From positions 1-9,438 of the forward strand of contig CABQHZ010000064.1 in assembly GCA_902464175.1 (NCBI GenBank): a stretch of DNA of 9,438 nucleotides, given 5' to 3'. This document shows positions 1-7,180 of this stretch, one piece after another (the first letter of the stretch is position 1; each line of letters begins with the position of its first letter). Below the pieces are notes generated by a model. The model did no database searches. It had not been told where the DNA came from and saw nothing but the letters and a program-made list of their open reading frames with translations. Position numbers and translations under genes: made by a program. This DNA is from an uncultured Collinsella sp. (GTDB lineage: Bacteria; Actinomycetota; Coriobacteriia; Coriobacteriales; Coriobacteriaceae).

Positions 1-3
1 TGG

Positions 4-138
4 TTAATATAGTTCTGGGTGTTCGCCATGTGCGCTCCACATCCATAATCCGACAAATAGGCCCAATGCATGCACATTAGAACCGTATATAGTCGAAAGT
101 ATACCCCGAGCGAGCGCAAACGACCGAATTCGGGCCAT
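4..138 (-). CDS. Possible small hydrophobic protein (44 aa), unproven
   Basis: An ATG-initiated minus-strand frame of 44 codons ends in TAA near the left edge. The product would have a basic start (MARIRSFALARG), a hydrophobic middle (HALGLFVGLWMW, about residues 24-35) and a short polar tail ending HPELY, which is the pattern of a one-pass small membrane protein. It would be divergent from the WYL regulator pair. Evidence against it: there is no good Shine-Dalgarno in front of the ATG (only a GGGG run, about 7 bases away), and it uses several ATA, CTA and TTA codons that the GC-rich neighbours avoid. I do not recognise it. It may be chance, but it is the only protein-like reading of this otherwise empty stretch. 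Confidence 0.2.
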   Translation of the reverse strand: MARIRSFALARGILSTIYGSNVHALGLFVGLWMWSAHGEHPELY

Positions 139-139
139 C

Positions 140-168
140 TTAACGCCCCGAGCGGACAAGGATATAGC
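140..168 (+). promoter_or_regulatory. Weak candidate promoter for the WYL regulator pair
   Basis: TTAACG (140-145) and TATAGC (163-168) are separated by 17 bases. Each matches the sigma-70 consensus at 4 of 6 positions. Transcription would start near 175 and leave a leader of about 50 bases before the ATG at 228. A second, poorer pair is TTAGAA (77-82) with TATACC (100-105), also 17 apart. The rest of 1-227 shows no RNA gene or clear operator. Confidence 0.25.
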
Positions 169-227
169 CTAATCTCCATATCGGACTAAAATCATGGCAG
201 CAAACCACCTTCTCATGCGAGGACTCT

Positions 228-1250
228 ATGACGGCAAGCGACGCGACCGCGACAATTAAAAAGGGGAATTCGGAGCCCAGTTTCGATAAAACGGCCCAGC
301 GCATCCTCAATCTTTTCTTTGTGCTCAACAGCTCCCCCGAACCGCTGACGACCGAGCAGATCGTCTTGGATTCTGACCTGGGATATGGCTCGGGCAATAT
401 CGACTCGGATAAGCGCAAGTTTCGGCGCGATCGTGACAAACTGCTCGAACGCGGCATCTTAATCAAGGAGGTTCGCCCCGCCGGCGCGCAGGAGACCGAG
501 GAAAGCTCATGGACAATCGACCGCGAGCACACGTTTGCGGCAGGCGGCCTCATCACCGCAGACGACGCCGATATCCTGCTCAACGCTATCGACCAGACAA
601 TAGCGGCCGGCTCATCCACTTTTGCCGCGCCGCTTGCCGATATTCGTTCCAAGATTGCCTACCTCACCGGCAGGACGACGGCGGACGAAGCACCGATCCG
701 CCGCTCTCCCACCGTCGATGCGGTATGGAGCGCCTTTGCCGAGCGATGCGCGCTGCGATTTTTATATCAGAACGGACGCGGTGAGCAGAAAGAGCGTACC
801 GTCTGCGTCTACGGCATGTTCGAGCGCGAGGGCGTTGCGTACTTCTGCGGCCTCGACAATGCCACCGACGACATCAGGACATTCCGCTGCGACCGTATCG
901 TTCGCGCTTGGCGTCCTTCGAAGGCCTACGCCATCCCTGCAGACTTCAATCTCAACGACTACCTGTTCTTTGAATTCGATTTTGCCGACCGCCCGCCCGT
1001 TGCGGCTACGTTCTCGTTCGCCCCGCAGACGCAGATCGATATGATCAACGGCCTCACGCGCGGGCGAGGTGAGCTCGCACACACCGATTCGGGATGGACT
1101 TGGACCGTTGACGTGCGCGATCTTGAAGCCGCCGCCTCATTTTGCATGGCCCACGCCATGGACGGCATGAGGCCCATGGCCCCCAAATCGCTCAAGCAGG
1201 CGTGGAACCACCTCATTGAAAGGACGGTGCACGAGCATGCCCGTGCGTAA
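228..1250 (+). CDS. WYL-domain transcriptional regulator, PafB-like (first of tandem pair)
   Basis: This is a 340-residue predicted DNA-binding regulator. Residues about 20-80 form a winged helix-turn-helix (KTAQRILNLFFVLN, then DKRKFRRDRDKLLERG), closely resembling the PafB-type start in which a basic recognition segment precedes a RDxDxLLERG wing. Residues about 165-228 are the WYL core: a beta-rich stretch with AYFCGLD at 204-210, where canonical members read WYLVAYD, followed by RTFRCDRI at 217-224. The C-terminal part (about 250-335) fits the WCX extension. The ATG is preceded by GAGGA four bases upstream. The gene overlaps the next WYL gene by 14 bases, so the two are almost certainly cotranscribed and may act as a heterodimer, as PafB and PafC do in mycobacteria. 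WYL domains are thought to sense a nucleic-acid ligand. The target genes cannot be read from the sequence. Confidence 0.85.
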   Translation: MTASDATATIKKGNSEPSFDKTAQRILNLFFVLNSSPEPLTTEQIVLDSDLGYGSGNIDSDKRKFRRDRDKLLERGILIKEVRPAGAQETEESSWTIDREHTFAAGGLITADDADILLNAIDQTIAAGSSTFAAPLADIRSKIAYLTGRTTADEAPIRRSPTVDAVWSAFAERCALRFLYQNGRGEQKERTVCVYGMFEREGVAYFCGLDNATDDIRTFRCDRIVRAWRPSKAYAIPADFNLNDYLFFEFDFADRPPVAATFSFAPQTQIDMINGLTRGRGELAHTDSGWTWTVDVRDLEAAASFCMAHAMDGMRPMAPKSLKQAWNHLIERTVHEHARA

Positions 1251-2154
1251 ACTCACCAGCGAGCAGAGACTCTCGCGCGCCATCGACATCATGGAGGCCG
1301 TCTACGCCGCCGGCGAGAGCGGCATGACACGAACCGAGATTTGCAGTCGCTTTGACATCACGGGGGCGTCGCTCGACGAGATTCTCGAGATCGTCTCGAC
1401 GCTCGCGGACCGAGAATCGGGTGCGCGTATCATCTGCGAATGCCACGGCGAGCGCGTGGTCCTCACCGGTGACGCCGGGCGTGTACTACCGCTGCGCCTG
1501 AGTGCCGCCGAGGGCGCTGTGCTCAACCACGAACTTGAATCGTTGGGGATCGAGCCCCAGGCGGCGGCTCGAATTCGACATGCTCTTCTACCCGAAGAGC
1601 TCGGCTATAACCAGCACGTCTTTGACACCGTCAACCACGGGTCGCACTGGCAGCAGCTGAGCTGCGCCATTCAGGACGGTGTTCGCTGTCGTATCTCGTA
1701 TCGCTCGATGGACGATGCGCGGCCACGCGAGCGTCTGGTCGACCCCTTGCGCATTACAGCAAACGGCGACCAAACATATCTGATTGCCTGGGACATCGCG
1801 GTCGATGAGCAGCGCACCTATCGCATGGATAAAATCGAGGGACTCGCCTTGACGGAAGACTCCGTCGTGCCTCACGCACCGGACGTTGCATCCCTCCACG
1901 ATTCCCTTGCCCGGACGCAGCGTAGCGCAAAGCTCTTGATGCCATTCGATATGGCGGAGCATCTGGACTGGGCCGGCATCACCCTAATCGAACGCAGCGG
2001 GACAGACATGGCAACGGTAACCGTACATTACGGCTCCGAGCGTTGGCTGCTGAGCCAGATAATCGCAGCGGGCGGAGCCATCCGCATCTTGGATGACCCC
2101 GCCCTGTCAAAGCGTCTGTGCGATATGGCAAAAACCCTCGTCTGTCCGCTTTAG
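1237..2154 (+). CDS. WYL-domain transcriptional regulator, PafC-like (second of tandem pair)
   Basis: The product has 305 residues from the ATG at 1237. I prefer this start over the in-frame TTG at 1216 because the AAAGGA at 1219-1224 then serves as ribosome-binding site (spacing about 12, rather long). The N-terminus (about 1-80) is a divergent helix-turn-helix (RLSRAIDIMEAVYAAGESGMTRTEICSRF region). Residues about 140-202 are the WYL core with TYLIAWD at 180-186 and RTYRMDKI at 193-200. The tail includes GSERWLLSQII at 266-276, typical of the WCX extension. Its less canonical DNA-binding end beside a more canonical partner parallels PafC next to PafB. The 14-base overlap with the upstream gene implies coupled translation. 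The stop codon overlaps the stop of the convergent dinG gene, leaving no room for a terminator between them. Confidence 0.82.
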   Translation: MPVRKLTSEQRLSRAIDIMEAVYAAGESGMTRTEICSRFDITGASLDEILEIVSTLADRESGARIICECHGERVVLTGDAGRVLPLRLSAAEGAVLNHELESLGIEPQAAARIRHALLPEELGYNQHVFDTVNHGSHWQQLSCAIQDGVRCRISYRSMDDARPRERLVDPLRITANGDQTYLIAWDIAVDEQRTYRMDKIEGLALTEDSVVPHAPDVASLHDSLARTQRSAKLLMPFDMAEHLDWAGITLIERSGTDMATVTVHYGSERWLLSQIIAAGGAIRILDDPALSKRLCDMAKTLVCPL

Positions 2155-5045
2155 CGCCGCCGCTCGTGGCGTGCACGCCACAGCTGTAGATAGTGCCCGA
2201 TCTGCGCCGATTCGATGCGCTGGTAGGAGCTCGTGGGCAGCGACGTTAAGAACTTCTTTCCGTAGCCCTTCGTCACCAGGCGCGGGTCGGCCAGAATCAG
2301 CACGCCACAATCGGTCGACGAGCGGATAAGGCGGCCGGCCGCCTGCTTGACCTCGAGCACTGCCTCAGGCAGCGAATAGCGCGCCCAAGCGCGGTCTTCG
2401 CGCAGGTTGCGCTCGCACGAGAGCGGGTCCGTGGGGCTCGAGAACGGCAGCTTGGGAATGATGACGCAGCGCAGCGTCTCGCCGCTGGCGTCAAACCCCT
2501 CCCAGAAGGCCTTAAGCGCAAAAAGCGATGAGGTTGGCTCGTTGATAAACCGGTCGCGCAGGCGACGAGGAGATGAGTTGCGCTGCTGGCAGTTGAGTTC
2601 CAGGCCCGCACGAGCCATCTTGGGCTCGACGCGATCGTACAGCTCCTCCATGTCACGCCTGTTGGTGAACAGCGTGAGCACCGAGCCGCCCATGGCAAGA
2701 TGAGCGTCGACCAGCACGCGCTCGAGCGCCGTAAGATAGCTCTCACGATCGCGCGGATCGGGGATATCGCCCGCAACGACTACAGCCATGTTCGAATCGA
2801 AGTCGTAGCTCGAGTCCAAGTGCAGCGATGAGGATGTTGAAGCACCGATGCGATCGAGGCCGACCGCATGGTTAAAGTGTTCAAAGCTTTTGGACACCGT
2901 CATGGTCGCCGAGGCAAAGATAGCCGTGTGAACCTCGGGCAGCCACTCGGTTGCCAAGGCCTCGCCAATATCGATGCGCTCCGCGGTCATCGACTCGCCG
3001 CCGGCACGCAGCCTGCGATTGACCTGCAGCGAATACACGTAGTGTTCATCGGTGCCGTCAATGATGAGCTTGAGGTTCTCGGCCAGCTCGTGCAGGCGGC
3101 GCGAGATATCACCCAGGTCGACAACAACCTCGGGCTTGTCGGCGGCGACGGCTTGTACCAGCGCGTCGACGCTCTTGTCAGCTTGTTCCAATGTGCCGAT
3201 GGCAGCGTAGGCCGACTGTAAGAAATCATGCCAGTCGTCAGATTCGCGCAGCTCGGGGCCAATCCATAGATTGGCATTGTCATAGCCCCCACGGGCACGG
3301 CGACCGAGCTCGCGAACGCCATCGAACACGCCGGCGATCGCCATGCTCGCGCGCGCAACCGTCGACGTCGCCTTGGCAGTAAGGCCCAGATAGAGCGTAG
3401 AGCCCTCCGAGGTTGCCAAATCGCGGGAAACCTGGCTCAGCGCACCGGCGCTCGAGCCACCCAGGCGCTCAAACAGAACGCGCGATTCATCCGCCGACAC
3501 CACGCGCGCCCACTGACGGCGCGCCTCGCGCTCGATGGAATGGGCCTCGTCGATTACCCAATGACGAATCGGAGGCAAAATCCTGCCCTCGGCCGCGACA
3601 TTGCGGAACAGCAGGGAATGGTTGGTGACCACCACATCGGCATGCGCCGCACGACGGCGAGCGCCGTGGACCAAACATTTATCAGGGAAAAACGGGCAGA
3701 GGCGACGAGCACACTCGCGCGAGGCCGTCGTAAAGTCGGGACGGTTGACACTGCGCCACCGAATGCCGAGCGAGTCGAGGTCGCCATCGGCTGATTGGCA
3801 GACGTACGCCATAATGACCGCGACCGCCGTGAGCGTGTCCGCCGGATCGCGCTTGGTGGTAATCTCGACCTGGCCACGGCTCATGCGCTCGAGCTTGCGC
3901 AGGCACGGATAGTGGTCATACCCCTTGAGAGCACAAAATGACAGACCACCGTCCAGTTGCTCGGCAAGTTTGGGCAGCTCATGGTACATGAGCTGGTCGG
4001 CAAGATTGTTCGATTTGGTCGCAATACCAACCGTGATGTTGCTACGGCGTGCTGCCTCGGCAAAAGGTACCAGATAGGCCATCGATTTGCCGACGCCTGT
4101 GCCTGCCTCAATTACTCGATGAGTGCCCGTGACCAGCGCATCGCGGACCTCGAGCGCCATCGCGATCTGCTCATCACGCGGCTCGTAGGTGGGATACATT
4201 CGATTAACTAGGCCACCTGGCGCATAGTCTGCCTCGATCTCCTCACGACTCGGCATCTTGAGAACCGGCAGCTCATCGGCGTCCACCCGATCGTCGGCGC
4301 GATCGGCCTTGAGAACGTCAGCACGAGCGGCGCTGAGAGAGAAGATAGAACCAGGGTTCTGCCCTGCCAAGAATGAGAAGATAGGACGATAGGACCAAGG
4401 CACGTCCGGATGCATGTCGGCTAGGCGCGCCATGAGGCCCTGGGGCAAGTCGGTGAGCGCCACGAGCAACACGCGCCATACGCCACACAGGGCGTCGACG
4501 TCGGCATTGGCACGGTGTGATACCGAGTCGCAGCCAAACAGATCGGCCATAAAAGACAGCTTGTGCGAGGCCAAGCGCGGAAGCGCGATGCGCGACAGCG
4601 CCAGCGAATCGATCCAAATATCGCTCACGTTGACGCCGCCTTTGACCGACTCGATAAACGAGCGGTCGAACGTGGCGTTGTGTGCGATCACCGGGCAGCC
4701 ACCGACAAAATCGGCGAGAGCGGCGACGGCCTCAACCGCCGACGGGGCATCTGCCACATCGGTATTTGTAATGCTCGTGAGCTCGGTAATCTCGGCGGGA
4801 ATCAGCTGCTTGGGATGCACGAAGGTATCGAAGCGGTCGACGATCTCGCGGCCCGAAAGACGGGCCGCCGAAATCTCGATCAGCTCGTTGTCCTGCACCG
4901 AAAGACCCGTGGTCTCGGTATCGAGGACAATCACATCTTCCTCGATAAGACCGAAGGACTGCGTTTTGGCGCGCTCGGCAAGCGTGGCATAGGAGTCGAT
5001 GACGAACTGCGGCGTTCCTGACGAAACCGCGTCCTCGATTAGCAT
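2151..5045 (-). CDS. dinG: DinG-family ATP-dependent helicase fused to DnaQ-like 3'-5' exonuclease
   Basis: The product has 964 residues and two catalytic modules. Residues about 37-195 are a DEDDh exonuclease: VLDTETTGL (D42, E44), VIAHNATFD (D127) and HRANAD (H177, D182). Residues about 285-960 are an XPD/DinG superfamily 2 helicase: YEPRDEQ (287-293, Q-motif position), Walker A AGTGVGKS (314-321), DEAH (499-502) and motif VI QAAGRLIR (901-908). Four cysteines (C381, C445, C450, C457) have the spacing of the XPD/DinG iron-sulfur domain and sit before VVVTNHSLL. DinG helicases unwind 5'-tailed DNA, D-loops and R-loops in repair and in replication-transcription conflicts. Translation is probably coupled to ddl: the ATG lies inside the end of ddl (ATGCTAA, 7-base overlap) and only a weak GAGCGGG precedes it. 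The stop overlaps the stop of the convergent WYL gene. Confidence 0.93.
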   Translation of the reverse strand: MLIEDAVSSGTPQFVIDSYATLAERAKTQSFGLIEEDVIVLDTETTGLSVQDNELIEISAARLSGREIVDRFDTFVHPKQLIPAEITELTSITNTDVADAPSAVEAVAALADFVGGCPVIAHNATFDRSFIESVKGGVNVSDIWIDSLALSRIALPRLASHKLSFMADLFGCDSVSHRANADVDALCGVWRVLLVALTDLPQGLMARLADMHPDVPWSYRPIFSFLAGQNPGSIFSLSAARADVLKADRADDRVDADELPVLKMPSREEIEADYAPGGLVNRMYPTYEPRDEQIAMALEVRDALVTGTHRVIEAGTGVGKSMAYLVPFAEAARRSNITVGIATKSNNLADQLMYHELPKLAEQLDGGLSFCALKGYDHYPCLRKLERMSRGQVEITTKRDPADTLTAVAVIMAYVCQSADGDLDSLGIRWRSVNRPDFTTASRECARRLCPFFPDKCLVHGARRRAAHADVVVTNHSLLFRNVAAEGRILPPIRHWVIDEAHSIEREARRQWARVVSADESRVLFERLGGSSAGALSQVSRDLATSEGSTLYLGLTAKATSTVARASMAIAGVFDGVRELGRRARGGYDNANLWIGPELRESDDWHDFLQSAYAAIGTLEQADKSVDALVQAVAADKPEVVVDLGDISRRLHELAENLKLIIDGTDEHYVYSLQVNRRLRAGGESMTAERIDIGEALATEWLPEVHTAIFASATMTVSKSFEHFNHAVGLDRIGASTSSSLHLDSSYDFDSNMAVVVAGDIPDPRDRESYLTALERVLVDAHLAMGGSVLTLFTNRRDMEELYDRVEPKMARAGLELNCQQRNSSPRRLRDRFINEPTSSLFALKAFWEGFDASGETLRCVIIPKLPFSSPTDPLSCERNLREDRAWARYSLPEAVLEVKQAAGRLIRSSTDCGVLILADPRLVTKGYGKKFLTSLPTSSYQRIESAQIGHYLQLWRARHERRR
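2166..2181. repeat. 16-base perfect palindrome in the 3' end of dinG
   Basis: GTGGCGTGCACGCCAC is a perfect inverted repeat within the last codons of dinG, just past the junction with the convergent WYL gene. As RNA it could form only a short stem (six pairs with a TGCA loop), and no T-run follows on either strand, so it is not a convincing intrinsic terminator. It could equally be a by-product of arginine- and alanine-rich GC codons. Confidence 0.4.
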
Positions 5046-6004
5046 GCAATGCCCGCTCGACGAAGGCCCATACGGATCAAGCTGTCACAGACCTGCGGGA
5101 ACGTCATGTCGTCGGTGTGGCGGATCTCATCCGGATACAGCGACGTATCGGTCATTCCGGGAATGGTATTGGTCTCGAGGATAACGGGGCCGTCCTCACT
5201 CACAATAAAGTCGCTGCGCGAGATACCCAGGCAACCGAGGGCCTTGTGAGCGGCACAGGCAAGCTCCTGAGCGCGAGCGTAATTCTCGGGTGAAATCTGT
5301 GCCGGAATGCGATGGATGTCCGTAGGGTCGACATACTTCACGTCCAGATCGTAGAACTCGCAGTCCTCGGGCTTACGAATCTCGACAATCGGCAGGGCGC
5401 GCACGTCATCTTCGCCGTATACGCCGACGGTAATCTCGGTACCCTCGATGCACTTCTCGACCAGCACTTTGTCGCCGTACTCAAACGCCTTGGCGATTGC
5501 CGCGGGCAGCTCGGAGGGCTCATGGACCAGGGAAATGCCATAGCTGGAACCGTTGACGGCCGGCTTCACAAAGCAGCGCTCGCCACAAACCTCGACGATA
5601 TGATCGATATCGACTTCATCGCCCACCTCGAGCGCAAGGCCGGGAGCAATGGGAATGCCCGCCTTGGCGTATAGGAGCTTAGAGACCTCCTTGTCGGCAC
5701 CGCAGGCGCTGGCAAGTACGCCCGAGGCCGTGTAGGGGATACCCAGGGTCTCCATGGCACCCTGCATGGCGCCATCCTCACCGCCGGCGCCGTGCATGGC
5801 GATAAATGCCACATCGAATCCGCCGGTCGCCATGGTTACCATAAAGTCATCAGCGGCCGTGTCAAGCAGCTCCACCGAGGTGTAGCCAGCTTCCTTCAGT
5901 GCCACCACAACGTTCTTTCCCGAATCGAGCGAGATCTCGCGCTCGGCGGAATGACCGCCCGCCAAGACCGCTACGTGCATGTTCTCTAGGCTTTTACCCG
6001 GCAT
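5039..6004 (-). CDS. ddl: D-alanine--D-alanine ligase
   Basis: This cytoplasmic ATP-grasp enzyme joins two D-Ala molecules into the dipeptide added to UDP-MurNAc-tripeptide in peptidoglycan synthesis. The product has 321 residues, normal for the family. Visible motifs are GGHSAEREISL (16-26; E21 corresponds to catalytic Glu15 of E. coli DdlB), HGAGGEDG (71-78), KPAVNGSSYGIS (147-158), the loop EFYDLDVKY ending in K223-Y224, and the metal-binding residues D265, E277 and N279 in the DFIV and ILETNTIPGMT segments. The tyrosine of that KY pair is the mark of D-Ala-D-Ala specificity; D-lactate-type ligases carry phenylalanine there. The start at 6004 is preceded by a strong AGGAGGAG seven bases away, which decides against the internal ATG at 5980. 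It is the first gene of a ddl-dinG pair and divergent from rlmN. Confidence 0.95.
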   Translation of the reverse strand: MPGKSLENMHVAVLAGGHSAEREISLDSGKNVVVALKEAGYTSVELLDTAADDFMVTMATGGFDVAFIAMHGAGGEDGAMQGAMETLGIPYTASGVLASACGADKEVSKLLYAKAGIPIAPGLALEVGDEVDIDHIVEVCGERCFVKPAVNGSSYGISLVHEPSELPAAIAKAFEYGDKVLVEKCIEGTEITVGVYGEDDVRALPIVEIRKPEDCEFYDLDVKYVDPTDIHRIPAQISPENYARAQELACAAHKALGCLGISRSDFIVSEDGPVILETNTIPGMTDTSLYPDEIRHTDDMTFPQVCDSLIRMGLRRAGIAC

Positions 6005-6020
6005 GGGCAGACTCCTCCTC

Positions 6021-6026
6021 TATAAT
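6021..6026 (+). promoter_or_regulatory. Possible -10 element for rlmN
   Basis: A perfect TATAAT lies on the plus strand in the divergent ddl-rlmN gap and would place the rlmN start site about 57 bases upstream of its ATG. No good -35 hexamer lies 16-18 bases before it (CCGGCA at 5998-6003). The same bases lie just upstream of the ddl ribosome-binding site on the other strand, so this may be a chance AT-rich string. Confidence 0.25.
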
Positions 6027-6044
6027 TTCTGCAGCTGATACCAT

Positions 6045-6074
6045 ATTGTAGCGATACCCTCTACGTTTCCCCAA
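6045..6074 (-). promoter_or_regulatory. Candidate ddl-dinG promoter
   Basis: On the minus strand, TTGGGG (6074-6069) and TACAAT (6050-6045) are 18 bases apart. The -10 hexamer matches 5 of 6 consensus positions and the -35 matches 3. Transcription would start near 6038, about 33 bases before the ddl ATG, and include its strong ribosome-binding site. The pair sits in the 85-base divergent gap with rlmN. Confidence 0.4.
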
Positions 6075-6089
6075 AATCGAAAGGCTTCC

Positions 6090-7142
6090 ATGAATCCCAG
6101 GACTAAATCTCAGGACATTCGCGACTTGAGCCAAAACGATATTCGCGAGCTCGTGGCCGAACTTGGCCAGCCCGCCTTCCGCGCGAAGCAGCTCATCGAA
6201 TGGGTCTTTGAGAAGAACGTTTGTTCGTTTGACGATATGACCAATCTTCCCAAGGCTTTCCGCGAGCAGCTTAAAGAGGCGTTTGCCTTTGATACGCCGA
6301 CTGAACTCACCAAGCAGGTTTCCAAAGATGGCTCGCGCAAGTATCTGCTCGAGTACCACGATGGCATTTCCGTCGAGACTGTCGGCATGCCCCGTCGTAA
6401 CAAACTTTCCGTCTGCGTTTCCACCCAGGCAGGCTGCGGCATGGGCTGCGCCTTTTGCGCTACCGGTCTCAACGGCCTCAAGCGCTCTCTGACCGCTCAA
6501 GAGATCGTCGACCAGGTGCTTCATGTATCCAACGACTTTGGCGAGCGTGCCACAAGCGTTGTCTTCATGGGCCAGGGCGAGCCGTTTGCCAACTACGACG
6601 AGGTTCTCAAGGCATTGCGTATCCTCAACGACCCCGATGGTATCGGTATCGGCGCTCGTCACCTCACCGTCTCTACCAGCGGCGTTATTCCCGGTATTCG
6701 CAAATTTGCCGATATCCCCGAGCAGTTCACTCTTGCCGTTTCCCTGCATTCCGCCATCCAGTCGACGCGCAATAAGCTCATGCCCGGTGTTAAGAAATAC
6801 ACGCTGCTTCGCCTTCACGAAGCGCTTCAGCTCTACACCGAGAAGACTGGCCGCCGCCCGACCTATGAGTATGCCATGATCGAAGGCGTCAACGATACGA
6901 ATCCCGAGATGCAGGCACTCTGCGACTTCTGCGAGGGAACGCTGTGCCACGTTAACCTGATTCAACTTAACGACATCGAGGGCAGCCCGCTCAAGCCATC
7001 GCCGATTCATAAGGTTGAGGATCTTCAGCGTCGTCTTGAGTCCCGTGGCATCGAGACCACGATTCGTAACTCCCGTGGTAACGATATTGACGCCGCTTGC
7101 GGACAGCTGAAACAGCGCTTCAAAGTTCAGAAGAGCGCATAG
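6090..7142 (+). CDS. rlmN: Dual-specificity 23S rRNA (A2503-C2) / tRNA (A37-C2) methyltransferase RlmN
   Basis: This radical SAM enzyme makes 2-methyladenosine at A2503 of 23S rRNA in the peptidyl-transferase centre and at A37 of some tRNAs, by a ping-pong mechanism through a methylated cysteine. The product has 350 residues, usual for RlmN. The radical SAM motif CGMGCAFC gives the [4Fe-4S] ligands C116, C120 and C123. The conserved C109 lies seven residues earlier (CVSTQAGC), and the methyl-carrying cysteine is C337 in DIDAACGQL; both match the essential cysteines of E. coli RlmN. MGQGEP (SAM binding) and the VSLH segment are present, which supports RlmN over Cfr. GAAAGG lies five bases before the ATG. 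The gene stands alone and divergent from ddl, with its own terminator hairpin downstream. Codon choice is biased to CTT, GTT, CGT and TCC, unlike its GC-rich left neighbours. Confidence 0.96.
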   Translation: MNPRTKSQDIRDLSQNDIRELVAELGQPAFRAKQLIEWVFEKNVCSFDDMTNLPKAFREQLKEAFAFDTPTELTKQVSKDGSRKYLLEYHDGISVETVGMPRRNKLSVCVSTQAGCGMGCAFCATGLNGLKRSLTAQEIVDQVLHVSNDFGERATSVVFMGQGEPFANYDEVLKALRILNDPDGIGIGARHLTVSTSGVIPGIRKFADIPEQFTLAVSLHSAIQSTRNKLMPGVKKYTLLRLHEALQLYTEKTGRRPTYEYAMIEGVNDTNPEMQALCDFCEGTLCHVNLIQLNDIEGSPLKPSPIHKVEDLQRRLESRGIETTIRNSRGNDIDAACGQLKQRFKVQKSA

Positions 7143-7160
7143 GGGAGTCGCACTCCAAAA

Positions 7161-7176
7161 CGTTTCATGTGAAACA
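7161..7176. other. Variant parS-like site behind rlmN
   Basis: CGTTTCATGTGAAACA matches the perfect parS sites upstream of parA at 14 of 16 positions; the differences are position 1 and one base of the central CG. It lies 18 bases after the rlmN stop codon and 5 bases before the terminator hairpin, about 2.15 kb from the parA-proximal cluster. It keeps both GTTTCA and TGAAAC arms and probably binds ParB, perhaps more weakly. Outside the parA cluster I found no other full match. Confidence 0.6.
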
Positions 7177-7180
7177 TCGG

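Noticed and set aside
140..652. A 170-codon open minus-strand frame antisense to the first WYL gene
   Set aside because: Serine-rich shadow reading of a GC-rich gene, with no recognisable domain and a clearly supported gene on the other strand.
1216..1236. Upstream TTG start for the second WYL gene
   Set aside because: It would consume the AAAGGA ribosome-binding site as coding sequence. The ATG at 1237 gives a normal N-terminus.
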